From contig JAQWWC010000094.1 in the NCBI GenBank assembly GCA_029249645.1, forward strand, positions 1-33,697: 33,697 nucleotides of DNA, read 5' to 3'. The DNA is from Pseudomonadales bacterium. GTDB lineage: Bacteria > Pseudomonadota > Gammaproteobacteria > Pseudomonadales > Azotimanducaceae. Below the pieces are notes generated by a model. It had not been told where the DNA came from. It did no database searches and was given only the letters and a program-made list of their open reading frames with translations. The position numbers and the translations under genes were made by a program. Within the stretch, counting starts at the first letter, position 1. Each line of letters begins with the position of its first letter. Of this stretch, positions 24,577 through 32,843 are shown one piece after another.

Positions 24577-26841
24577 ATGTCCAATCTATTTCGCTTCATC
24601 GGCTGCTGTAGCCTCAGTTTTCTCGCCATCCACAGCGCAAGTCTCGCGGCCGCTGCTGATGCGTCAGACCGTGAAAGCGCTCAGATTGAAGAAATTACGA
24701 TTGTCGGCTCGACCGCAGGTGCAAAACAGATGACCGGCGCCGCACGTTTTATCGGCCCGGAGCGTTTGGAAGCTTTCCATCACTCAGACATCCAAAAAGT
24801 ATTACGCGAAGTGCCTGGCGTTTCCCTTCAAATCGAGGACGGCTATGGCCTGCGTCCAAACATCAGCATTCGGGGTGTTGCCAGTGAACGCAGCAGCAGA
24901 ATTACATTACTCGAGGACAACATCCTGATTGCACCGGCGCCTTATTCAGCGCCTTCGGCTTATTATTTTCCGACAATGGGCCGGATGCACGCAGTCGAAG
25001 TTTTAAAAGGACCCGCTGCAATTTCGCAAGGGCCTTACACCATCGGCGGTGCCCTAAACCTGGTTTCAACCCCCATCGCCAACCGCGCGAAAATGGACCT
25101 GTTTGCAGAAGCTGGAAGTGACGCGACCCAAAGGCTACATTTTACTGCGCAGCAACCGCTGAGTGAACAAGCAGTCCTAATGATGGACGCGCATCATTGG
25201 CGCTCTGATGGCTTCCAAACAATCGACCGCAGCGATCGCGAAACAGGTTTGTCCATAACCGACTATACGGCCAAGCTTCGGGTGCGATCCAATGATGCCA
25301 GGCATGAATGGGTGGCAAAACTGCAAACGACGCAACAGTCGTCCAATCAAAGCTATTTGGGTCTGACGGATCAGGATTTCGGACAATCCCCCACCCGCCG
25401 TTACGGGTTATCAGAACTGGATTCCATTGAGACCGATCATAAACAGCAGGTGCTCTTCTACCGGTTTCAAGCAACGCCAACAACCGAGCTAGAGGTCGCG
25501 CTGTACAATAACGAGCATGCTCGAAATTGGTTTAAGACCGAGAAACTTGATATTGATGGCAGCCAGAACGCGGATTCTTTCGCTGGCAAAAATTGGCTCA
25601 CGGTCATTCAGACCATTAATACGGCTGCTGATTCGGGTCTTGCAGAACCCTATCAAAGTATTTTGGACGGCGCAGCGGACACGGCTCCGGGTAGCATCGG
25701 ACTTCGAGCCAATGCCCGCGAATATTTCTCCCGAGGCGTTCAGGCCAAGCTCACCCACAGCCTTCAAACCGGATCGATTGATTATGATTTTGAGGCCGGC
25801 CTGCGCCTGCACAAGGACGGCGAAGACCGACTCCAACGCGATAGCACCTACCACCAAAGCGGTGGTCAACTCCTGCTCGATGACCTCGGGCGCTGGGGTA
25901 ATGCGGGCAATCGATTACAAACTGCTGAAGCTGTAGCCGCCTATTTTCAAAGCCGTATCACATTCAAGTCCGTTTTGATTTCACCGGGACTACGCCTTGA
26001 GCGGATTCGCCAGGATCGAACGCGCTGGGAAACTCGCGCGGATCGAACAACCGATCCCGCAGACCGCAGCCTTGGTAACCTGCGTGACCAGCGCAGGAAC
26101 AAAGTGCAGGTACTGCTGCCCGGCGTTGGTTTGCTATGGCCGCTCTCGCCAGCAGTATCCGTCGTTGCAGGCGTGCATAGAGGGTTTACGACGCCGAGTA
26201 ATGCGCCAGGGGTAGAGCCCGAAACCGCGCTGAATTATGAATTGGGCTTTAGAACCAGTGGGCGAACAGCGATCGAGGCAATCTATTTTCTCAGCGACTA
26301 CGACAATCTACTTGGCCAGTGCACGGCATCCTCAGGTGCACAATGCAATCCGGGCGACAGCTTCAACGGCAATGCTGCAACGGTTCGGGGCCTTGAACTT
26401 ACGGCGCAACGCGATTTCGCAACCCAAGCCGGACTAACCTTTTCGGTGAATCTAAACTACACCTACCTTGACGGTCATTTTGACACTGACATCGCCGACA
26501 CAGCCTTCTTTGGCGACGTCCAAGCAGGGGATCCGATCCCCTATTTACCGCAACATCAGTTGCATATTGGCCTTGGTTTCCTAACCAGTCACTGGTCACA
26601 CTATTTGGACTTTAGCTATCAGGATGCCGTGTGCGTCAAGGCGAGCTGCAATCCGTATGAAACTACCGAATCGCAGGCCACGCTCGACCTGTCCAGCCAT
26701 TATGAGTTGAACGCTCGAACCTCGATTTTTGCAAAGATCGAAAACTTGGCGGATCAAACCAACTTAGTGGCCCGCCAACCCTATGGTGCACGACCGAACC
26801 GAGGTCGCACTATGGCCTTTGGCTTCAGCGTTTCGCTCTAG
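24577..26841 (+). CDS. TonB-dependent receptor (FecA-like)
   Basis: A 754-aa outer-membrane receptor, probably for a ferric chelate. A signal peptide spans about residues 1-27 (ending LAAAADA). A TonB-box-like EEITIVGS follows, then a plug domain with VLREVPGVSLQIEDGYGLRPNISIRG and the EVLKGPAAISQGPYTIGGALN segment, then a 22-strand barrel ending in an aromatic/hydrophobic C-terminus (GFSVSL). PAPYSAPSAYYFP resembles FecA-type plugs. Two cysteine pairs (QCTASSGAQC, CVKASC) probably cap outer loops. The Fur-type promoter supports an iron role. Its stop overlaps the stop of the convergent methyltransferase gene by four bases. Confidence 0.93.
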   Translation: MSNLFRFIGCCSLSFLAIHSASLAAAADASDRESAQIEEITIVGSTAGAKQMTGAARFIGPERLEAFHHSDIQKVLREVPGVSLQIEDGYGLRPNISIRGVASERSSRITLLEDNILIAPAPYSAPSAYYFPTMGRMHAVEVLKGPAAISQGPYTIGGALNLVSTPIANRAKMDLFAEAGSDATQRLHFTAQQPLSEQAVLMMDAHHWRSDGFQTIDRSDRETGLSITDYTAKLRVRSNDARHEWVAKLQTTQQSSNQSYLGLTDQDFGQSPTRRYGLSELDSIETDHKQQVLFYRFQATPTTELEVALYNNEHARNWFKTEKLDIDGSQNADSFAGKNWLTVIQTINTAADSGLAEPYQSILDGAADTAPGSIGLRANAREYFSRGVQAKLTHSLQTGSIDYDFEAGLRLHKDGEDRLQRDSTYHQSGGQLLLDDLGRWGNAGNRLQTAEAVAAYFQSRITFKSVLISPGLRLERIRQDRTRWETRADRTTDPADRSLGNLRDQRRNKVQVLLPGVGLLWPLSPAVSVVAGVHRGFTTPSNAPGVEPETALNYELGFRTSGRTAIEAIYFLSDYDNLLGQCTASSGAQCNPGDSFNGNAATVRGLELTAQRDFATQAGLTFSVNLNYTYLDGHFDTDIADTAFFGDVQAGDPIPYLPQHQLHIGLGFLTSHWSHYLDFSYQDAVCVKASCNPYETTESQATLDLSSHYELNARTSIFAKIENLADQTNLVARQPYGARPNRGRTMAFGFSVSL

Positions 26842-27899
26842 CGAGCGACCAATGTTGCGTCGGGCAGAGCCTCTAGGTTCGTTTTTTCGAACAAGAAGTG
26901 TCCGACCATCCAGGTTTCCCCGCCTTGAACCGCAAACATTTCCTGACAAGCCATCACAAACATTCGCCACCTCTGCCAAAGGATTGACGCAGAGTCTGGG
27001 TTATCCGAGGCCGCCAACGTCTCTAAGATTTCCGCTTTATATTGATCGAGGTTGCTCAACCAGGCCGCGCACGTTTTCGCATAATGCTGGCCATTCACCA
27101 ACCACACTTTGCGTTGCTGCAACGAGCCCTCGAACAGTTTCGGCAAGTCCAACGATGGCATTAATCCGCCCGTAAAGAAGTGCCTCGCCATCCAATCTTC
27201 TTCGCTGTCATCTTCGAAGAAATAGGGCTGATTACGATGGCAAAAAATATGGAAGAACAATAGTCCGTCCAAGGCTAGCCAGCCTGATACCTTATCGAAG
27301 AGGCGCTGGTAGTTACGCATATGTTCAAACATTTCAATCGATACCACTCGATCGAATTGGCTGTCTGGCTCAAAGTCATTCATATCCTGCGTTAACACCG
27401 TAATATTGGTCAAACCCCTCGCCTGCGCCTCAGCCTCAATAAAGAGCCTTTGCGAGTGCGCATTACTCACTGCCGTAATATTGCTATCGGGGTAGGCTTC
27501 AGCCATAAACAACGTGAGTGATCCCCAACCGCATCCCAGCTCTAAAATTTGCTGATTCGGACCTAATTGGGCGCGCTCGCAGGTTAGTTTCAGCATCGCA
27601 GCCTCTGCCTCAGCAAGGCTCGCATTCTCTTGCTCAAAGAGCGCACAACTGTACTTTAGATGGGGGCCCAACATGCGCTGAAACACGGCAGTTGGTACTT
27701 CGTAGTGCTGGTGGTTCGCATCCGTTGTCCCGACCGCCAAATCAGACGCCCTCATCGACTCGGCAAAGGCCGCCTTGCCTGCGGCCGTCGCATTCACCTT
27801 ATCTTGTGCGAGTCGCTTAACCAGCAACCGCCGCATCCCAAACCTAAGCAATGGGTCCGGAATCCAACCGCGTTCCGCCCAGTCCACTAAATTAATCAT
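26838..27899 (-). CDS. CFA-synthase-like SAM methyltransferase 2
   Basis: A 353-aa SAM-dependent methyltransferase of the cyclopropane-fatty-acid-synthase-like superfamily. The substrate-entry segment NHQHYEVPTAVFQRMLGPHLKYSC is followed by SAM-binding ILELGCGWGSLTLFMAE, the VVSIEMFEHM motif, and HFFTGGLMPSLDL. It lacks the long N-terminal domain of true Cfa. The ATG at 27899 follows GAGGTGG and overlaps the upstream gene's stop by eight bases, so I prefer it to the track start. It is the last gene of the lipid-modification operon. The product may be a methylated acyl chain rather than a cyclopropane; this is inference. Confidence 0.88.
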   Translation of the reverse strand: MINLVDWAERGWIPDPLLRFGMRRLLVKRLAQDKVNATAAGKAAFAESMRASDLAVGTTDANHQHYEVPTAVFQRMLGPHLKYSCALFEQENASLAEAEAAMLKLTCERAQLGPNQQILELGCGWGSLTLFMAEAYPDSNITAVSNAHSQRLFIEAEAQARGLTNITVLTQDMNDFEPDSQFDRVVSIEMFEHMRNYQRLFDKVSGWLALDGLLFFHIFCHRNQPYFFEDDSEEDWMARHFFTGGLMPSLDLPKLFEGSLQQRKVWLVNGQHYAKTCAAWLSNLDQYKAEILETLAASDNPDSASILWQRWRMFVMACQEMFAVQGGETWMVGHFLFEKTNLEALPDATLVAR

Positions 27900-29157
27900 G
27901 TGCTGCCACCTCAAGTTGAAATCCCGGTAAATGTAACTGCATATGAACGCAGCCGATTGCCCGCTGCCGAAACCCAGCTTCGCAATAACAAAAATAGTAT
28001 CGCCACATGCGCAGGAACGTCTCGGACAACCCCAGCGCTTTGATTTCAGTCAGATTGGCCTCGAACGCGTCACGCCATCGCGACATGGTTAAAGCATAGT
28101 GCGGCGTTATATCTTCTAGTCCATAAACTCTAAAGCCTGCTCGCTCTGCAGCACTCACCTCCACCAACGTCTTGACGCACGCCAGTGCACCGCCCGGAAA
28201 AATGTAGCGCTGTATAAAATCAACCGAGTGCTTGGCGGCCTCAAATCGTTGTTCCGCAATTGTTATGGCCTGCAGCAACATGCTGCCACCCGGCTTGAGG
28301 AGGCTCGCGCAAACCTCGAAGAACTGCGGCAGATAGTCGAGCCCCACTGCCTCAATCATCTCGATTGATACGAGCTTGTCATAGCGGCCTTCAAGGCTTC
28401 GATAGTCCGATTGTAATAAGGTCACTCGATCCTCAAGACCTGCGGCGGCAACGCGCGCCTTGGCTTTTTGAAACTGCGCATCCGAAATCGTGGTTGTGGT
28501 TACTTGGCAGCCATAATTACGCGCAGCAAAACAGGCAAACCCGCCCCAGCCCGTACCAATTTCTAAGAGATGGTCCGAGGCGCACAGCTTAAGTTTCTGA
28601 CAGATCAGATCCATTTTCTGTTCTGACGCCGTCCCCATCGATTGCGTTGCATCTTGAAAATAGCCTGAAGAATACATCATCGTGTGGTCTAGAAATTGTT
28701 CAAAAAAACGATTCCCAAGATCGTAATGCGCTGCAATATTACGCCTGCTTTGCGCAGGCGTGTCCCGGTTGAGCCAATGCTGCACGCGCAACATAGGCTT
28801 TTTAAAAACGGCCCAACCCCCGTCCAAGTTACCCATCACTTCACGATTCTTTAAAAACAACTCAAGGGTAGCCAGGAGGTCTGAACACATCCAATCGCCA
28901 TCCATATAAGCCTCGGCTGCGCCAAGAGAGCCACCTAACGCCATCGATTGATAGGCTTTTGGCGACAGAATGGTGACCGTGATCGATTCCTGCTCTGGCG
29001 CAGATCCCACGTCAAGCAGCTGGGTCTTTCCTTCATAGAGCTTTAACCGTCCAACCATTATTTTTGATAGCACGGTCACAACTCGTTGCCGCCAGAAACT
29101 GAACGCCAGGTTCTTGTCAGCCGTTACGACCTTATTGTGATCCTTATCGATCGTCAT
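27892..29157 (-). CDS. Cyclopropane-fatty-acyl-phospholipid synthase family protein
   Basis: A 421-aa SAM-dependent enzyme acting on double bonds of membrane phospholipid acyl chains. The N-terminal lipid-binding domain has GSLGAAEAYMDGDW; then RRNIAAHYDLGNRFFEQFLD, MMYSSGYF, SAM-binding LLEIGTGWGGFACFAA, SIEMIEAVG, the active-site segment DFIQRYIFPGG and C-terminal MWRYYFCYCEAGFRQR. These are all conserved in Cfa-type enzymes. It sits between DUF1365 and the second methyltransferase, overlapping the latter. Substrates are probably unsaturated acyl chains, perhaps those made by the divergently encoded desaturase. Confidence 0.93.
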   Translation of the reverse strand: MTIDKDHNKVVTADKNLAFSFWRQRVVTVLSKIMVGRLKLYEGKTQLLDVGSAPEQESITVTILSPKAYQSMALGGSLGAAEAYMDGDWMCSDLLATLELFLKNREVMGNLDGGWAVFKKPMLRVQHWLNRDTPAQSRRNIAAHYDLGNRFFEQFLDHTMMYSSGYFQDATQSMGTASEQKMDLICQKLKLCASDHLLEIGTGWGGFACFAARNYGCQVTTTTISDAQFQKAKARVAAAGLEDRVTLLQSDYRSLEGRYDKLVSIEMIEAVGLDYLPQFFEVCASLLKPGGSMLLQAITIAEQRFEAAKHSVDFIQRYIFPGGALACVKTLVEVSAAERAGFRVYGLEDITPHYALTMSRWRDAFEANLTEIKALGLSETFLRMWRYYFCYCEAGFRQRAIGCVHMQLHLPGFQLEVAAHD

Positions 29158-29165
29158 AGTTTCAC

Positions 29166-29909
29166 CTACCGATTCTGATTAGGGTGACCGTGAAAAGGCA
29201 CCTGCTTTAAAAACAATTTAAACGCTTGCCAATAAATTCTACCGATGACCTGTGCCGCGTGAAATGGACGGCTCAAACAATATCGACTGATATTCCTTGA
29301 TGAAAAGCGCTGTGCCACAAGGCTAAATTTGGCGCTGAAAAATACCTGCCCCAATCGACTCACTTGGATCTGGGCGCGGCAGGTGGTTCCAGGCGCAGAT
29401 AATTGCCAAAGGTATTGGGTATCCATGGGCATAAATGGCGAAACATGAAACTGTTTTTGGGACGTCATGTCAGCACTTATGGGCACCACATAAACGTATC
29501 GCTCATTCCAGGGCGTGTTGTGCACTTCCGCGACCACCTGAATCAAGCGATCATCTTGAAAGCAGTAAAACAATGCAATGGGATTCAGTAACGTGCCAAA
29601 GGATCGCCAATTGGCAAGCAACGCAATCTGTCCATCGAACGTGGTACCGGTTTTTTCCTGAATTTGATGAACGACCTCGTCTCGAAGCGTGCGATGCGAG
29701 GGTAGATAATCTTGACGATGGAAGCTGACCCAATTGAATCGTTCAAAGGATAACAATCTCGAGCGAGCGCAGAGATCAGGAATTTCCTCAAGATCACAAT
29801 AAAAAGTCGCAAAGTTATAATCAAACCGGTGCGCTTTCGGTGAGCTCCTGACGTGGGTCAGCGCGCCTTCATAGATAGCGGCGTCAAGCACCACTGGCGA
29901 CCAAAGCAT
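29166..29909 (-). CDS. DUF1365-family protein
   Basis: A 247-aa protein of the DUF1365 family, recognised by the start LDAAIYEGALTHVR, HRFDYNFATFYCDLEEI, the NPIALFYCF segment and EVHNTPWNERYVYV. The biochemical function is not established. Family members are strongly linked in genomes to an FAD amine-oxidase-like protein and CFA-like methyltransferases, as here, so it likely acts on the same lipids. The track starts at a TTG one codon earlier; I use the ATG at 29909, which overlaps the oxidoreductase gene's 3' end by 26 bases. It ends eight bases before the CFA-synthase-like gene. Confidence 0.92.
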   Translation of the reverse strand: MLWSPVVLDAAIYEGALTHVRSSPKAHRFDYNFATFYCDLEEIPDLCARSRLLSFERFNWVSFHRQDYLPSHRTLRDEVVHQIQEKTGTTFDGQIALLANWRSFGTLLNPIALFYCFQDDRLIQVVAEVHNTPWNERYVYVVPISADMTSQKQFHVSPFMPMDTQYLWQLSAPGTTCRAQIQVSRLGQVFFSAKFSLVAQRFSSRNISRYCLSRPFHAAQVIGRIYWQAFKLFLKQVPFHGHPNQNR

Positions 29910-31119
29910 CAATCACCCGAAGGCCACTGACCACCCCATCTTCGTGAAAACCATATCGCCAATAAGCACCACAGTAATGAGTGCGACCGACACCCGAAAT
30001 TTCCCCATGGCGGCCTTGCGCAGCCAGCATTGCAGCATCAAAAATAGGGTGCTCGTAATGCACGCGTTTCAGCACAAGGTTCTCATCAATGGTGCCCGCA
30101 TCGTTCATGGTCACCAGCACCGGTTGAGTGGACGCAAAGCCTTGTAGCCGATTCATATAGTAAGTCAGGCTGGCTTGGGTTGCGCCGAGCGGTGCATGAT
30201 AGTTCCAGCTCGCCCATACCTCAGGGCGCACCGGCATGACACTTGCGTCCTGATGCAGGACCACTTCATTACCCGAATACCCCATCGTACCAAGGACTTC
30301 GCGCTCCGCCGACGAAGCATCGGTCAGTACCGCGAGCGCCTGCCCTGAGTGGCATGCAAACACAACCTGATCGAACGCTTCGACGGTTTTGGTTGCGCCA
30401 GACGTAACCAAAACGCGGGTCTTCTCACGCGTGACGGCTAGCACGGGACAACCTAATCGCAGGTCCTGTAATCGATCCCCAATAACTTTGACGTATTGAT
30501 CAGAGCCGCCCTGAACGACATACCACTGAGGACGATCCACAAGGTCCAGCAAACCATGATGATTAAAAAACTGGCTCAGCATACCGATTGGAAACGCTAA
30601 GATACCGTCATCGCCCGTGGACCAAATAGCGGCCGCCATCGGCACTAAGTAATCAAATATGAAGGCGTCCCCAAACTTCTCGCGCCGACAAAAATCAATC
30701 AACGGTTCCGGGTCAGTCGCGAGCACCAACCGAGCGATGCGGTTAAACCTTAAAATATCCCGCAACATCTTCCAAAAACGAGGCCTTAATAAATTCGTTT
30801 TTTGGGCAAACATGGTTTTAAGGCTGTGACCGTTATATTCTAAATTTGGACGCTTTAGGCTAAAGCTCATCTCAGTCGGCTGACCCTTGCAGCCCAGGCG
30901 CGCTAGCAGCGCCATAAAATTCGGGTAGGTTCGATCGTTGTAGACAATAAATCCCGTATCGATTGCCCGCGAGGACCCGTCAATTTCAAGCCGGTGAGTT
31001 TGAGTATGCCCGCCTAGATAGTCATTTTGCTCAAAGAGCGTGACCTCAAATTGATCTGCAAGTCGCTCTGCAACGGTCAGGCCCGAAATGCCGCCGCCCA
31101 CTATCGCAATCTTTTTCAT
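29884..31119 (-). CDS. FAD-dependent oxidoreductase (amine-oxidase/desaturase-like)
   Basis: A 411-aa flavoprotein with N-terminal FAD-binding IAIVGGGISGLTVAERL (GxGxxG at residues 8-13) and the second motif FEQNDYLGGHTQTH typical of the amine oxidase/phytoene desaturase superfamily; the C-terminal region has CGAYWRYGFHEDGVVSG, which closes the FAD site. Relatives in this gene context are annotated NAD/FAD-binding proteins and may oxidise or desaturate acyl chains. The track's 24 extra residues are rejected because the ATG at 31119 starts directly at the first strand and follows AAAGG. It is first in a four-gene operon with overlapping or nearly touching genes. Confidence 0.92.
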   Translation of the reverse strand: MKKIAIVGGGISGLTVAERLADQFEVTLFEQNDYLGGHTQTHRLEIDGSSRAIDTGFIVYNDRTYPNFMALLARLGCKGQPTEMSFSLKRPNLEYNGHSLKTMFAQKTNLLRPRFWKMLRDILRFNRIARLVLATDPEPLIDFCRREKFGDAFIFDYLVPMAAAIWSTGDDGILAFPIGMLSQFFNHHGLLDLVDRPQWYVVQGGSDQYVKVIGDRLQDLRLGCPVLAVTREKTRVLVTSGATKTVEAFDQVVFACHSGQALAVLTDASSAEREVLGTMGYSGNEVVLHQDASVMPVRPEVWASWNYHAPLGATQASLTYYMNRLQGFASTQPVLVTMNDAGTIDENLVLKRVHYEHPIFDAAMLAAQGRHGEISGVGRTHYCGAYWRYGFHEDGVVSGLRVIDALVASGA

Positions 31120-31165
31120 CAAACAACCTTTGTAGCGCCAAGCTTTATGACCAACGAACCCGTTC

Positions 31166-31193
31166 ATTGTGCCTGACAGGCCCCGAATCACAA
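31166..31193 (-). promoter_or_regulatory. Possible promoter of the lipid operon with internal palindrome
   Basis: On the minus strand TTGTGA (31193-31188) and CACAAT (31171-31166) stand 16 bases apart, each matching four of six consensus positions. Between them lies the 11-bp odd-centred palindrome GCCTGACAGGC (31171-31181). A palindrome inside the spacer is where MerR-type activators bind, but the evidence is symmetry only. No RpoE/ChrR-type sigma site was recognised. Confidence 0.3.
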
Positions 31194-31444
31194 CCCCTTA
31201 CCGGCCAGGTTTTCAGAAGATATCACGGTTTAAAGCTCGCAAAATTCGCGGCGGCAAAAACACTCACATGCTGCGCCTATCACAGTGTTTTAGCGCACTT
31301 AACGCCACCGGCCTAGCAGCGATTATCACGCCGGCGCCCTAAGCGCTTACCTGTGCCGTTTCTTCGAGCGTAAATGCTTGTTGGGTCGTGCCCGTCCGCT
31401 CGCCTTTACCGGCATCAAACAACGCCCAGAAAATGCTCGATCAC

Positions 31445-31472
31445 TTGACCCTAATGGCGACCCACTTATACT
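31445..31472 (+). promoter_or_regulatory. Near-consensus sigma70 promoter abutting the desaturase ATG
   Basis: TTGACC (31445-31450) and TATACT (31467-31472) are separated by 16 bases, each five of six matches. The expected start of transcription, six to eight bases after the -10 box, falls at about 31478-31480, at the ATG at 31479. No Shine-Dalgarno sequence precedes the gene, so a leaderless mRNA is suggested. Confidence 0.6.
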
Positions 31473-31478
31473 GTTGGT

Positions 31479-32381
31479 ATGCATGGATTAACCCAACAAC
31501 AACTGAACCTGGTCACGCGAAAGAGTTCAGCCCAAGCCTGGTTCATAGTACTCTCGGATTGGATGCTTATCACAAGCGCGCTCGGCGCGGCGGCGCTCCT
31601 GCCGAATCCAGTCACCATTGTGTTTGCAATCCTTGTGATTGGCTGCCGCCAACTAAGCCTAGGTATTATTGTTCATGAGACTGGCCATCAAACCTTGTTC
31701 GAATCAAAGCGTTTGAACGATTTCGTGGGCCGCTGGCTATCCGGCTATTGGGTGTTTTCAAGCAAAACCGATTACATGAAGGGCCATTTACGACACCACC
31801 AGCTTGCCGGAACCCCTGATGACCCGGATCTAAAAAACTATGCTGCGTATCCCGTGAGCAGAAAGAGTTTCCGACGCAAAGTTTGGCGCGATCTATCCGG
31901 ACAAACAGGCTGGCGACGCCTGCGGTCTATTGGCCGTATGATTATTCGGTACAACACTTTGAACACTGAGGGCCGACGCGTTATTCGAGGCGGGCTCATT
32001 ACCAACCTTGCCTTTTTGGGTTTGGTCACTTTGCTCGGGCAACCTTGGCTTTACCTGCTTTGGGTGGCCGCATTTATCTCAACACACATGCTGAGCACTA
32101 GACTGCGACAAATTGGCGAACATGCGGCCGTGCGGAACCGACAAAGTGCAGACCCGCGAGACCATACCCGAACGATTTTGACCCGATGGTGGGAGCGGCT
32201 TTTGATCGCACCACATCAAATTGGCTTCCATCTTGAACACCACTTGCTGCCGTCGGTACCCATTTACCGGCTGCCGACGCTTCATAAGCTGTTGGTAGAC
32301 AACGGCTATCTCGCAACCGACCTTTTGATTACCGGTTATCCAAGTCTGATAAAGCGCGTCACTCACGAGCCTTCAGCCTAG
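31479..32381 (+). CDS. Membrane fatty acid desaturase
   Basis: A 300-aa integral-membrane di-iron desaturase of the acyl-lipid/acyl-CoA class. The three histidine boxes are clear: HETGH (66-70), HLRHH (103-107) and HLEHH (251-255), the last followed by LLPSVPIYRLP. Hydrophobic helices lie near 22-65 and 175-205. It likely introduces a double bond into membrane acyl chains using oxygen and an electron donor. It is divergent from the lipid-modification operon and probably provides substrate for its methyltransferases. The start has no ribosome-binding site but sits at the predicted transcription start. Regioselectivity cannot be read. Confidence 0.92.
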   Translation: MHGLTQQQLNLVTRKSSAQAWFIVLSDWMLITSALGAAALLPNPVTIVFAILVIGCRQLSLGIIVHETGHQTLFESKRLNDFVGRWLSGYWVFSSKTDYMKGHLRHHQLAGTPDDPDLKNYAAYPVSRKSFRRKVWRDLSGQTGWRRLRSIGRMIIRYNTLNTEGRRVIRGGLITNLAFLGLVTLLGQPWLYLLWVAAFISTHMLSTRLRQIGEHAAVRNRQSADPRDHTRTILTRWWERLLIAPHQIGFHLEHHLLPSVPIYRLPTLHKLLVDNGYLATDLLITGYPSLIKRVTHEPSA

Positions 32382-32420
32382 AAAAATTGATTGCAGGATC
32401 ATTGGCGATCGGGCGCTTTA

Positions 32421-32447
32421 TTGGGCTGCGTTACGTTAGCGGCCCAA
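32421..32447 (+). terminator. Hairpin after the desaturase gene
   Basis: TTGGGCTGC pairs with GCGGCCCAA (nine pairs, one G-U) around a nine-base loop, 40 bases after the desaturase stop codon. The following sequence is pyrimidine-rich (CACTCTCCTTTCT) without a true U-tract, so termination is possible but not secure. The rest of the gap 32448-32656 contains only the csrA-end hairpin listed next. Confidence 0.4.
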
Positions 32448-32625
32448 CACTCTCCTTTCTGCGACTAAGCCGCTAAACGCGCAACGGCTCTGAGCCATTC
32501 GGCGGGTTTACGCCTTGGGCCAACAATCCTTAGCGGCACCGCTTGTATCAAAAGGCGGGTGGACGGCAGTCCAACGCTTAAAAAGGATCCGGCGGCACCA
32601 GACCCACCGACCGGTTGAGCCTAAA

Positions 32626-32646
32626 GTCAAGATACACTCACTTGAC
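32626..32646 (-). terminator. Hairpin after csrA
   Basis: On the minus strand GTCAAG/CTTGAC with a nine-base loop begins 11 bases after the csrA stop codon and is followed by TTT. It is a weak terminator candidate. The tRNA genes that follow csrA in some gammaproteobacteria were looked for and not found. Confidence 0.35.
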
Positions 32647-32656
32647 CTGGGACGCG

Positions 32657-32830
32657 TCACTCTTCTGATTCAGCGCGCACCTTGTTTTGAACTTCCTCGC
32701 GGTGAACTGACACCTCTTTAGGCGCCTTGATACCCAGACGGACTTGGTTTCCCTTAGACCCTAATACCGTCACCTCAATCTCACCACCGATGACAAGCGT
32801 TTCACCTACCTTTCTGCTGAGAATGAGCAA
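32657..32830 (-). CDS. csrA: Carbon storage regulator CsrA
   Basis: A 57-aa RNA-binding global regulator that acts as a dimer on GGA-containing leader hairpins to control translation and mRNA stability. The sequence [34 protein letters not shown] and EVSVHREEV is essentially canonical, including the C-terminal Arg of VHRE that contacts RNA. The track begins at an ATG ten codons upstream, but AAAGGAGG lies five bases before a TTG at 32830 that produces the conserved N-terminus, so TTG is the start. It follows lysC on the same strand with a 247-base leader holding a CsrA-site-like hairpin. Confidence 0.97.
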   Translation of the reverse strand: MLILSRKVGETLVIGGEIEVTVLGSKGNQVRLGIKAPKEVSVHREEVQNKVRAESEE

Positions 32831-32834
32831 TCTA

Positions 32835-32843
32835 GCCTCCTTT
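32835..32843 (-). promoter_or_regulatory. csrA ribosome-binding site (decides a TTG start)
   Basis: AAAGGAGGC on the minus strand, five bases before the TTG at 32830. It fixes the rare start codon and itself contains an AGGA core that CsrA could bind. Confidence 0.85.

Larger units (their letters stand above)
31120..31478. other. Divergent intergenic region between lipid operon and desaturase
   Basis: This 359-bp region separates the FAD oxidoreductase operon (minus) from the desaturase (plus) and contains both promoters (listed separately). The ORFs called across it look non-coding. Nothing else convincing was seen. Confidence 0.6.

Noticed and set aside
31388-31678. Plus-strand 96-aa ORF overlapping the desaturase start
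   Set aside because: Out of frame with the desaturase, no family, and a promoter lies within it.
32382-32656. tRNA-Ser or tRNA-Arg gene downstream of csrA, as in some gammaproteobacteria
   Set aside because: No T-loop (GGTTCGAATC-like) sequence, acceptor stem or CCA end was found on either strand.
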